DNA from: Flavobacteriales bacterium UBA2798
GTDB lineage: Bacteria; Bacteroidota; Bacteroidia; Flavobacteriales_D; UBA2798
Length of the DNA stretch: 6,832 nt
Assembly: GCA_002351955.1 (NCBI GenBank)
Contig: DEHO01000044.1
Span: 1-6,832, forward strand
Reading direction: 5' to 3'
The notes under the pieces were generated by a model that was not told where the DNA came from, ran no database searches, and saw only the letters and a list, made by a program, of their open reading frames with translations. A program made the position numbers and the translations under genes. Below are positions 1 through 6,717 of this stretch, piece after piece; the first letter of the stretch is position 1; each line of letters starts with the position of its first letter.

Positions 1-3000
1 AAGGATGAAAATAGAACCCATTCGAAGCAAAGGCATCCAATGAAGCATCGTACATGGTGAGCAACATTTCTGCAGCGAGTTTTTCGCCTTTTTTACCTTT
101 TATTTTCAATTTCCATTCTTCTTCGCTTCCGGGAAGTATTTTATTCCTGAACGTTTCAAATTCGATGTCGAGTTCTTTATTGGTATAAGGAACATTGATA
201 ACAACAGATTGGTTGTGGAACCGGTTGTTACGAACAGTGCTGAAATGAACAGCGAAATTACCGCGGTGTTTATCGAGAATGGGAATACTGATGGTTTTCT
301 GTTCGTCACTTAGCCTGATCCACTGACGAGATACAATTTTATTTTTCTCTTCAATTTCCATTAGAACAGTAACGTCTTTCCACTTGGTGGAAAGCAGAAT
401 GATTGCCTTCTCTCCGGGCTCGTATTGTTTGTAGGGATCAGCATTTATTTTCAATTCATTTCTGAAAAACATTTTGGTGCTTTTGTTGTCGGTCACCGTA
501 AAATAGGTGATGTCCTTTACCTCTTCGTCATAAGGATCTTTTGCAATTGTTTCGATCAAATAATGGCCGGGCTCCCAACTATTAAGGTCCTTTAAAATTA
601 TAGAGTCGAGCGTCTTGGTGTTGAAACGCATCTCGTGAACTTTTTTCTCTCTGGCCCAATTGTAAATATTTAACTCATCTGCATAAAGCTCATTGGGGAA
701 AGTTTTTTTGTATTCATCCGCACTGAGTTGGTGACGATCGGGTCTTTGCAATCGACGCTGTTGCAGCACTCTGTCGGGTTGTTTGAGTTTATGAATACTA
801 ACGCTACCATTAGCATCAATAGGTGATCCGTTAAGATTGTTTGCGTAGAGGTATACCGGGGTTTTACTGCTCACGTCCATTTCGCCATAAATGGAAGTAC
901 TGAGTGTCATTGCCGTGTACCCAACATTTACAACGGTGCTGGCCGAACGTGTTTCACCGTTAATATCCGTGATGTCGGCTGATACCGTAAAATTGAATGC
1001 AGGCTTATAGGTTTTTGAAACACTTTCATCAGCAATGGCTTCAAATTCGATTTCAAATGTTCCGTCTTCCTTAGTGGTGGTTTCACCAAATGCAATTTCC
1101 ATTTGGTTGTAGCTTAAATCGCGGTCGTAATACCAGTAAAACCATCTGTAAGGGAAATAGGTTGTTCTGCTTACACGGTAGCTTACCTTGGCGCCATCAA
1201 TATTTGATCCGGCGTAAGCTTTTGCGGTTCCGGTTACTTTAATTTTTTGTCCGAGTTTATAAGCGCCTTCTACCGGTTCAAAATCGGCTTCGAATTTCGG
1301 ACGTTTATATTCTTCTACGGAGAAGTAATGGGTTCCGTATCCATCGGTAATGTGCATTTGTCCGGTTAGTACTCCCGAAGGTGCGGTAAACGATCCGGAG
1401 AAGGTTCCGTATTCGTTGCTGCGTAAATCAAGACTTGCGATTTTTTGGTAGTTGTTATCGTAGAAGATCAGACTTGCTTTTTCGTTCGGACCAATTTTCG
1501 CGTTTTCTCCATTGGCATCCGTATGTAAACGAATTCCTTTAAAGTGGATCGTTTGTCCGGGACGATAGATCATTCTGTCGCTGAAGAAATATGTATGGGT
1601 TTTTTGTTTTGTATCAATCCAGGGCTCGTATTGATAATAGTTGCGTGTTGTGCTTAAGCGGTCGTTGTTTGTTTTGAAATCGAGATAAAAATTGCGCTCA
1701 TTGCGTGAGCTGTGTTTCACCTTGAAGTAACCGTTTTCATCAGAAGTATAGGTTGCTCCCTTGCGGTGAATATACCGTCGCGAGCTGTAATCGTACTCCA
1801 CATGCACGAGTTGTGCGCGGACACCTTTCAGGGGCAGACCTGTGATTCGGTCAGTCATGGTGAACTCCAGTTGACTCTCATCATCGCTTCTTCTTTCAAA
1901 ATAACTGATGTTGCTGGAACCGACTGAAAGCCAAGAAACAATCTCGTTAGTTATGGAATAATCAGAATGAGAACCAACGATAACGATATAATTCCCTTTT
2001 GGAAGTGATGGGAGTTCTATTTCCAGCAAGTGGCGTTGCATATCACCATCGTCTTTGAGGTCAACTTCAAATTGACGAAATGTTTTTTGAGCGAGGATGC
2101 GTTTAATGTAGGCTTCCTGTTCTTCATTGTATCCGCGTCCTTCAAAATCCCAACCAACATCCATAATGCGCAGGTGTAGTTTTTTCATATTGGTTGAACC
2201 GATTACTAATCGGGTTGGTTTATCGGCAACAACAATGTCTTCTGCGGAAAGATCGAGAGTGCGGTTTTCCAATTGTGTTTTCAGCGATAAACACCAATCT
2301 GCACCATAGGTACCGGGATATTTTTTGATGGTTTCAGCGCAAATATCGACGGCACGTTTTTTTTCCCATTTGAATTTTTCAGTTTCGGGAATCAGCGCTT
2401 TGTATTGGTTACCGAGCTCTACGTGTAATCGTGCAATTTCGTACCACACTTCTGCACAACCCGAATGATCGATGTATTTGTTCTTCAGGTTGAAAAGCGC
2501 AGCCGCATAGAGTGTGTCCTTATTGGCAACAACACTATTGTTTTTTACAAACTGCAATCGCTTAATTTCCACAGGAATCAATGCCGCGGGATTTTCATCT
2601 TTCAGGTGGAAAACCGTTAACTGCTGTAATAGATGAAGCGCGAAAAATTTGGTGGATAAAGAGTCTTTCGTGCTAAATTTTACTGCAGCGAATTTATCGG
2701 CAGTGGCGAAGTGATTGGGATCATTTAAGCGGAAGGTATAGGCCGGTTTAGTGACATCAAATTCATTGCCCTGGAAGAAATCAATTGCACGGTGAGCGAG
2801 CAGATCAAATAAGGTTGGACGAAGTGAACGGTATTCTTTTTCTTCGATGAGAATGTCTTCAAAGCTTTCGATCGGAGTTGACTTGAGAATGTCCTGCTCG
2901 GTAAGGGAAAGGAGATAATGCAGTACAATCCTCTCCGAAATGGTACGCAGGTCCCAGGTGCGAATATCATTATCCTTGACACCCATTACTGTGGTGCGAC

Positions 3001-3445
3001 CAAGAAACTTATAGCGGTTGGATTGATAGTAGCCCCAATACACTTCGGCAATGAGCGAGTGAATAACCTGCTTCTGCGGCGACTTGGCATCATTGGCCAT
3101 GCGTTGTAAATTTCCGATAGCACCTACATAATCATCTTCCTCGAGATAACTGTTGTACTTCATGATGTGGATAGTGGCTTTGATCTCTTGCGGACCATTT
3201 GCCTCTTTTCGTGCGCGGCTCAGGATTTCCTGAACAACTTCGAGCGAAGATTTTGGAAGCCCTTTTTGTTCGAGTGAATCAACTTTGGACCACAATTCAT
3301 TATAGTCGCCATTTTTTACTGGAGCAGTGAGGGGGATCTGTTTTGATGAACCGCCGGTTTTCAGGTTAAAATTTCCTAATAAGTTTCCAACGAGTGCAAC
3401 AACAATTGCAGAGCTGATGATTTTAAAACGAAGCATGGTCGACAT
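1..3445 (-). CDS. Alpha-2-macroglobulin family protein, exported (3' end outside window)
   Basis: Partial gene: 1148 codons without a stop, reading off the left edge. Bacterial alpha-2-macroglobulins are large envelope proteins thought to trap proteases. I assign the family from MG-domain signatures. Residues about 527-580 (from EFTMTDRITG) form a beta domain. An MG2-type segment starts at residue 620 (FFSDRMIYRPGQ). The typical EEYKRPKF linker is at residue 711. PGSEEEW (1105-1111) leads to MYDASLDAF (1131-1139), which matches the end of the bait-region segment. The thioester/complement-like part would lie beyond the window, so I cannot say whether a CxEQ thioester exists. Residues about 45-400 look mainly helical, possibly TPR-like. 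The N-terminus has R and K followed by a hydrophobic stretch (IISSAIVVALVGNLLG), a signal peptide or anchor. The first cysteine is residue 330, so it is not a lipoprotein. An in-frame second ATG at 3436 is an equally good start. No Shine-Dalgarno is seen. Family call is firm; physiological role is inferred. Confidence 0.93.
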   Translation of the reverse strand, partial: MSTMLRFKIISSAIVVALVGNLLGNFNLKTGGSSKQIPLTAPVKNGDYNELWSKVDSLEQKGLPKSSLEVVQEILSRARKEANGPQEIKATIHIMKYNSYLEEDDYVGAIGNLQRMANDAKSPQKQVIHSLIAEVYWGYYQSNRYKFLGRTTVMGVKDNDIRTWDLRTISERIVLHYLLSLTEQDILKSTPIESFEDILIEEKEYRSLRPTLFDLLAHRAIDFFQGNEFDVTKPAYTFRLNDPNHFATADKFAAVKFSTKDSLSTKFFALHLLQQLTVFHLKDENPAALIPVEIKRLQFVKNNSVVANKDTLYAAALFNLKNKYIDHSGCAEVWYEIARLHVELGNQYKALIPETEKFKWEKKRAVDICAETIKKYPGTYGADWCLSLKTQLENRTLDLSAEDIVVADKPTRLVIGSTNMKKLHLRIMDVGWDFEGRGYNEEQEAYIKRILAQKTFRQFEVDLKDDGDMQRHLLEIELPSLPKGNYIVIVGSHSDYSITNEIVSWLSVGSSNISYFERRSDDESQLEFTMTDRITGLPLKGVRAQLVHVEYDYSSRRYIHRKGATYTSDENGYFKVKHSSRNERNFYLDFKTNNDRLSTTRNYYQYEPWIDTKQKTHTYFFSDRMIYRPGQTIHFKGIRLHTDANGENAKIGPNEKASLIFYDNNYQKIASLDLRSNEYGTFSGSFTAPSGVLTGQMHITDGYGTHYFSVEEYKRPKFEADFEPVEGAYKLGQKIKVTGTAKAYAGSNIDGAKVSYRVSRTTYFPYRWFYWYYDRDLSYNQMEIAFGETTTKEDGTFEIEFEAIADESVSKTYKPAFNFTVSADITDINGETRSASTVVNVGYTAMTLSTSIYGEMDVSSKTPVYLYANNLNGSPIDANGSVSIHKLKQPDRVLQQRRLQRPDRHQLSADEYKKTFPNELYADELNIYNWAREKKVHEMRFNTKTLDSIILKDLNSWEPGHYLIETIAKDPYDEEVKDITYFTVTDNKSTKMFFRNELKINADPYKQYEPGEKAIILLSTKWKDVTVLMEIEEKNKIVSRQWIRLSDEQKTISIPILDKHRGNFAVHFSTVRNNRFHNQSVVINVPYTNKELDIEFETFRNKILPGSEEEWKLKIKGKKGEKLAAEMLLTMYDASLDAFASNGFYFHP

Positions 3446-3470
3446 AAGGTTTTGAAAAGTTCAAGGTATG

Positions 3471-3503
3471 AAAATCTAATGGGCGGTACACTGAAAGCGC
3501 AAA
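3471..3503 (-). promoter_or_regulatory. Candidate Bacteroidota-type promoter for the A2M gene
   Basis: On the minus strand, TTTG (3503-3500) is followed after 21 bases by TAGATTTT (3478-3471), which fits the Bacteroidota -33/-7 pattern (TTTG, then TAnnTTTG) with one mismatch at the last -7 base. Transcription would begin about 20 bases upstream of the ATG at 3445. It sits in the 119-bp gap after the oxidoreductase gene, so the A2M gene may have its own promoter, although read-through is not excluded. Confidence 0.4.
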
Positions 3504-3564
3504 TAGGTTCAATAAAATCCCAACCAACCCCGGAATAATTCCAGATGAAAAAGAAAAACGCAAA

Positions 3565-4620
3565 TTATACTTTTCTGAACCGTTTCAGATGGCGCACAAT
3601 GTCTGTTTCCCGGGGAATAGGGGTTCCGAAAATCATGGACGAAGAAAGTTGCCTGGCCACCCACGGAGACAGGATGACTCCTCTTGAGCCGAGTCCATTG
3701 AAGATCCAGATTCCTTTTTTACCTGGATGTTCTCCAATGAAAGGTCGCCGGTCGCCAGTGGAAGGTCGTACCCCCGCCCATTGATTGCTTATGTTGATGG
3801 GGCGCTTCAATACTTTTTCGGCTTTTTGCAGTAATTCCTCCCTCCCTTTTTGGGTGGGAACATCATCGGTTTCATCCGGGTAATAAGTAGATCCAATACG
3901 ATAAAATTTGTTTCCAAGGGGCAATACAAAACAGCCCGCATTAATCAGGTGGTCGAGCTTCAGGTTTTCATCTTCAATAAGGATAACATCGCCCTTAACC
4001 GGAAAAAAAGGCAACCAGTTGAAGAGAGGATTTTCCATGGCTTTCCATCCTTCGCAATAAAGAACACGCCGGCTTTCTATGCCATTGATGTTCCAACCTT
4101 GATTTGTCTTTTCAGGCTCTTGTTTGCAGGTGTATTCGGAGTAAATATTTTTATCGTTGAGCATTGCTGTTACCGCCTCGAGGAATGTGTTGGTGTCGAG
4201 ATATCCGCAATGTTCAACCAATCCCAGTCCAAAGCCTCTGTTGTAAGCGGACATTTCTTCCGGAACCGGATCGTTATTGAGGAATGGCGCAAAGTGGTTG
4301 CCTGACAAAGCTGCTTTCCATTCTTTTTGTTCACCTTCCGAACCAATTATCCTCAGCATAGGAAGCGGATGCCAAAACGAAGCTTTTAGTTGAAGTTCAC
4401 TGTCTTTGTAAAACTGCATGGCTACCGGAAACACTACATCGGCATTCCATGTCCGGCTCAGTGTTTTAAAGTTAAGCGGATTGAACAATCCTGCAGCTGT
4501 TCGGGAGCAATGTGAAAGGGAAGGATCGTTGCTGACATGAATTGTTTGTCCGGCACGCAATAGTTCGAGAGCAGCAACAGAGCCCGCTAATCCTTGTCCG
4601 ATGATGTGTACATCTACCAT
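3565..4620 (-). CDS. FAD-dependent oxidoreductase, DAO family (MnmC oxidase-domain-like)
   Basis: A 351-aa cytoplasmic flavoenzyme of the D-amino-acid oxidase/glycine oxidase (DAO) superfamily, whose members oxidise C-N bonds of amines and imino acids. The N-terminus carries the dinucleotide-binding motif GQGLAG (G8, G10, G13) directly after the first beta strand, followed by a CSRTAAGLFNP segment (38-48) where DAO enzymes contact the flavin. The C-terminus has WAGVRPSTGDRRPFIG (281-296) and GLGSRG (309-314), the flavin-closing motif of this family. Its GLGSRG wording and length recall the oxidase half of the tRNA-modifying enzyme MnmC as well as ThiO and DadA, so the substrate cannot be fixed from sequence. 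Its start codon overlaps the stop of the upstream methyltransferase gene by one base (TGATG), indicating an operon with translational coupling. It appears complete, without frameshift. Superfamily is certain; substrate is unknown. Confidence 0.9.
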   Translation of the reverse strand: MVDVHIIGQGLAGSVAALELLRAGQTIHVSNDPSLSHCSRTAAGLFNPLNFKTLSRTWNADVVFPVAMQFYKDSELQLKASFWHPLPMLRIIGSEGEQKEWKAALSGNHFAPFLNNDPVPEEMSAYNRGFGLGLVEHCGYLDTNTFLEAVTAMLNDKNIYSEYTCKQEPEKTNQGWNINGIESRRVLYCEGWKAMENPLFNWLPFFPVKGDVILIEDENLKLDHLINAGCFVLPLGNKFYRIGSTYYPDETDDVPTQKGREELLQKAEKVLKRPINISNQWAGVRPSTGDRRPFIGEHPGKKGIWIFNGLGSRGVILSPWVARQLSSSMIFGTPIPRETDIVRHLKRFRKV

Positions 4621-5498
4621 CAGAAACTTCTGAAACGGCCAAAAACACCAAGAGGCAATTTTACTCCGGAAGCAGCCTGAAGAAAAAGCTCTCCTGTTTC
4701 AAGATTTTTTCCTGCTTTTTCACGCAGTAAATTTTCTATGATGATGCTCGAAAAGCCAAGTGAATACGCGTTTAAAATCAGCATGTGTTCTTCATCGAGT
4801 AGATCGCATACAATTTTCATCATTTCATTGATCTGCTCCTCCAGTTTCCATTTTTCGCCGTTGGGACCATGACCGAAGGCGGGCGGATCGAGAATAATTC
4901 CGTTGTATTTATTTCCACGCTTCAATTCGCGTTTTACAAATTTCAGGGCATCTTCAACAACCCATCGAACATCACTTAAACCGGAACGCTCCATGTTTTC
5001 GCGCGACCAGTTTACCACTTGTTTAATGGAGTCGACATGGTACACATCAGCTCCAGCCGTTTTAGCAGCAAGAGATGCCGCTCCTGTATAGGCAAAAAGA
5101 TTTAGAAAACGTGGTTGACTGGTTTTCATTTGGGAAATGGACTGTGCAATGTATTCCCAGTTTACTGCCTGCTCCGGAAAAACGCCAACATGTTTGAATG
5201 CGGTCAAACCTAAGCGGAGACGAACAGCAGGCTTGTTTTTTAAGGTTTGAATTTTATAGTCAATACCCCATTGGTCGGGCATTTTCTTTATTTTTTTCCA
5301 CTCACCGGAAGAACTCGATTGTTGTTCAAACAGTACATGCGCTCTTTTTTCCCATTCTGCATCATTCCATTTTCTATCCCACACAGCCTGAGGTTCGGGG
5401 CGGATGGTTACGTATTCACCGAAGCGTTCGAGTTTTTCAAAATTGCCGCAATCGAGTAATTCGTAATCGATCCAGTGTTGGGGAGAAAGAAGGAGCAT
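4620..5498 (-). CDS. Class I SAM-dependent methyltransferase, RlmI-like
   Basis: A 292-aa cytoplasmic methyltransferase of the RlmI-type (Methyltrans_SAM) group, whose characterised members methylate cytosine in 23S rRNA. Residues 1-110 form a beta-rich N-terminal part (RFGEYVTIRPEPQAVW at 25-40). The Rossmann core follows: motif I NLFAYTGAAS (133-142), acidic D156 at the end of strand 2, VEDAL (181-185), and the catalytic-region motif LDPPAFGHG (203-211). The C-terminus ends in a GVKLPLGVFGRFR segment (278-290). It is shorter than E. coli RlmI and lacks that enzyme's N-terminal PUA domain. The reading frame stays open upstream to an ATG at 5606, but I chose the ATG at 5498 because homology-like sequence begins with MLLLSPQHWIDYELLDCG and a -7 promoter box lies at 5561-5568, between the two ATGs. 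The gene is coupled to the FAD oxidoreductase downstream. RNA substrate is inferred from the family; the exact target base is unknown. Confidence 0.9.
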   Translation of the reverse strand: MLLLSPQHWIDYELLDCGNFEKLERFGEYVTIRPEPQAVWDRKWNDAEWEKRAHVLFEQQSSSSGEWKKIKKMPDQWGIDYKIQTLKNKPAVRLRLGLTAFKHVGVFPEQAVNWEYIAQSISQMKTSQPRFLNLFAYTGAASLAAKTAGADVYHVDSIKQVVNWSRENMERSGLSDVRWVVEDALKFVKRELKRGNKYNGIILDPPAFGHGPNGEKWKLEEQINEMMKIVCDLLDEEHMLILNAYSLGFSSIIIENLLREKAGKNLETGELFLQAASGVKLPLGVFGRFRSF

Positions 5499-5560
5499 TT
5501 TGCCTGAATAATGGATGCCTTTGCCGAATCGTTGCAAACAACAAAGGCTTGTTTCGCCCA

Positions 5561-5568
5561 CAAAGATA
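5561..5568 (-). promoter_or_regulatory. Candidate -7 box (TATCTTTG) for the methyltransferase/oxidoreductase operon
   Basis: A perfect match to the Bacteroidota TAnnTTTG element on the minus strand, 62 bases upstream of the chosen methyltransferase start at 5498. No convincing TTG/TTTG -33 element is found 17-23 bases further upstream. It supports the start at 5498, because an ATG at 5606 would lie upstream of the expected transcript start. The identical octamer precedes the lipoprotein gene. Confidence 0.5.
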
Positions 5569-5600
5569 CGCAGAGAGAACGAAATCACTAATTTCGATGA

Positions 5601-6050
5601 ATGCAAGGGACAATCAGTAATCCGGAGGAAGATGAATCGCCGCTTTTGAAAGTTAGGTACTCGCGAACATGGGGGATGACCTTGTTCCTCGTTGGGCTTG
5701 TGTTGCTTGTGCTCTATGGCATTCTTTTTTTCAGGACAGGCTTACTTAAGCCGTTCCATCTTGCCGGAGTTGTAATGCTTGTTGTAAGCGGATTACTTTA
5801 TATGCGGAATCCTTATTTTGATGTTTATCCGGACCATGTGCTTGTGCATGCTTTAATTGGTCCTGTTAAGAAAAAGTATCCGTTTAAGCAGCTATCCGAT
5901 TTTATTGTGGAGGGTGAGAAAATTTACATCCTTTTCAATGGAAAAAAGAAAAGGGTGTGGATTGGAAAGATGATGGCGGACAAGGAAAAATGGTCGCAGT
6001 TTCTACTGCTCATCCGTGCTTCTGATCCTTCCGGTGAATTGCATGAGTGA
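5601..6050 (+). CDS. Two-helix membrane protein of unknown function with a PH-like C-terminal part
   Basis: A 149-aa protein that I do not recognise as a named family. Residues 1-22 are a charged cytoplasmic-looking tail (EEDES). Two hydrophobic helices follow, about 24-44 (GMTLFLVGLVLLVLYGILFF) and 53-69 (HLAGVVMLVVSGLLYM), separated by a short loop with R45 and K50. Residues 72-138 look like a small beta-rich domain ending in a helix: YFDVYPDHVLVHALIGPVK, then FIVEGEKIYILF, a basic GKKKRVWIGK hairpin and a helix KEKWSQFLLLI. This strand-hairpin-strand-helix order resembles bacterial PH-like domains, but that is only an impression of fold. The ATG at 5597 is out of frame and stops after seven codons, so 5601 is the start; no Shine-Dalgarno is visible. 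It is the only plus-strand gene here, divergent from the methyltransferase gene and abutting the lipoprotein gene tail to tail. Confidence 0.82.
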   Translation: MQGTISNPEEDESPLLKVRYSRTWGMTLFLVGLVLLVLYGILFFRTGLLKPFHLAGVVMLVVSGLLYMRNPYFDVYPDHVLVHALIGPVKKKYPFKQLSDFIVEGEKIYILFNGKKKRVWIGKMMADKEKWSQFLLLIRASDPSGELHE

Positions 6051-6320
6051 TCAGTGAATTTTCACTTTTTCCACCACTTCCACATTTGGGTCGGCGGTGT
6101 AATCAGAGTTAAGGTATTCTTCCTGACTCAGAATTTTTTTCTTTCCTGTTTTTCTATCGGTAATCTCGTAGACATACTCATTGGTGATGGGCATGGTTTC
6201 AAAGCTTTCGGTTGTTGTAGTCGAGACTGAGTCTGTTTTATCCTCCATTTCAGATTCACCTGTTGAGCAGGAAAGAAAGGAGAAGAGCAGCAAACAAACA
6301 AAAGCGCGCAGAAAAGTCAT
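6051..6320 (-). CDS. Small predicted lipoprotein, unknown function
   Basis: An 89-aa lipoprotein precursor. The first 17 residues form a classic type II signal peptide: R5, then FVCLLLFSFLS and the acceptor cysteine C18, followed by STGESEMED. The mature part of 72 residues is acidic and polar near the lipid anchor, with a Ser/Thr-rich linker (SVSTTTTESFE, residues 29-39), and ends in a charged segment (YEITDRKTGKKKILSQEEY, then EVVEKVKIH) that may form a few beta strands. The acidic residues soon after the cysteine could act as a surface-export signal of the kind described in Bacteroidetes, but the match is loose. The frame stays open upstream to an ATG at 6434, but that would run into the MmcQ/YjbR gene and bury the signal peptide, so I start at 6320, where the promoter box at 6338-6345 also fits. 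Its stop abuts the opposing gene's stop with no gap. No family recognised. Confidence 0.8.
   Translation of the reverse strand: MTFLRAFVCLLLFSFLSCSTGESEMEDKTDSVSTTTTESFETMPITNEYVYEITDRKTGKKKILSQEEYLNSDYTADPNVEVVEKVKIH
6053..6070 (+). terminator. Weak candidate terminator for the plus-strand membrane-protein gene
   Basis: Just after the plus-strand stop, AGTGA (6053-6057) can pair with TCACT (6062-6066) across a four-base loop (ATTT), followed by a T run to 6070. The stem is short and A/T-rich, so termination would be weak. The hairpin lies inside the 3' end of the opposing lipoprotein coding sequence. Confidence 0.3.
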
Positions 6321-6337
6321 TTTGTAGTATTTATTTG

Positions 6338-6345
6338 CAAAGATA
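6338..6345 (-). promoter_or_regulatory. Candidate -7 box (TATCTTTG) for the lipoprotein gene
   Basis: A perfect TAnnTTTG match on the minus strand, 17 bases before the ATG at 6320 and 18 bases downstream of the MmcQ/YjbR stop. No clear -33 element is found at the usual spacing. This suggests the lipoprotein gene is transcribed separately from the regulator/MmcQ unit with a very short leader. Confidence 0.5.
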
Positions 6346-6363
6346 AGATGAAAATGAACAGCC

Positions 6364-6717
6364 TTAAAGATTTGAAAGCTCTTCTCTAAGTTTTTTCGGC
6401 AACGATGCGACGACCAAATCGTAAGAATCATCAACCCACTTAAGAATCATTTTTTCAGGTAAGCTACCGTCCATCACCAACGTGTTCCAATGTTTCTTGC
6501 TCATGTGGTATCCGGGCAGAACGCCTGCATATCGCTCACGTAGTTCAATGGCAAGCTCCGGATCGCATTTCACATTAATACCATCAAACTCTTCTACGTC
6601 TGCCAGGGCAAACATTTTTCCCATCACTTTAAAAACAAGTGTTCGGTCATCGAAAGGAAACTCTTCGGTGACACCTTTTTTAGTGATGCAGTAATTGCGC
6701 AGAAGTTCAATGTTCAT
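6364..6717 (-). CDS. MmcQ/YjbR family protein
   Basis: A 117-aa cytoplasmic protein of the MmcQ/YjbR family (CyaY-like fold), usually annotated as a DNA-binding protein although its biochemical role is not established. Family signatures are visible in order: GVTEEFPFDDRTLVFKVMGK (15-34) with the following MFALAD strand, NVKCDPELAIELRERY (48-63), the GYHMSKKHWNTLVMDGSLP stretch (69-87) and a C-terminal helix-strand segment with DDSYDLVVASLPKKLREEL (96-114). Length is typical of the family and the protein looks intact. Its ATG overlaps the TGA of the upstream Lrp/AsnC-like gene (ATGA), so the two are probably co-transcribed and translationally coupled. The start is fixed by that overlap and by the typical MNIELLRNYC opening; no Shine-Dalgarno is needed if translation is coupled. 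Confidence 0.92.
   Translation of the reverse strand: MNIELLRNYCITKKGVTEEFPFDDRTLVFKVMGKMFALADVEEFDGINVKCDPELAIELRERYAGVLPGYHMSKKHWNTLVMDGSLPEKMILKWVDDSYDLVVASLPKKLREELSNL

Noticed and set aside
2725..3109. Short frames on both strands inside the A2M gene
   Set aside because: All overlap the continuous A2M reading frame in other frames or on the other strand and show no domain signal.
3528..3545. Hairpin after the oxidoreductase gene as an intrinsic terminator
   Set aside because: On the minus strand only four Watson-Crick pairs (GGAA/UUCC) plus G-U pairs form, and no U tract follows directly, so it does not make a credible terminator.
3850..4305. Plus-strand open frame of 151 codons inside the oxidoreductase gene
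   Set aside because: It lies wholly antisense to a gene with clear DAO motifs, and its product shows no recognisable domain; it is a shadow frame.
5536..5554. Inverted repeat AAACAA/TTGTTT in the methyltransferase leader as a riboswitch or operator
   Set aside because: Six A/T-rich base pairs with a seven-base loop are expected by chance at this base composition, and no riboswitch core is seen.
5198..5620. Plus-strand open frames of 140 and 70 codons across the methyltransferase 5' half and divergent gap
   Set aside because: Antisense to a well-supported methyltransferase and low in recognisable features; the longer one also runs into the real plus-strand gene in another frame.
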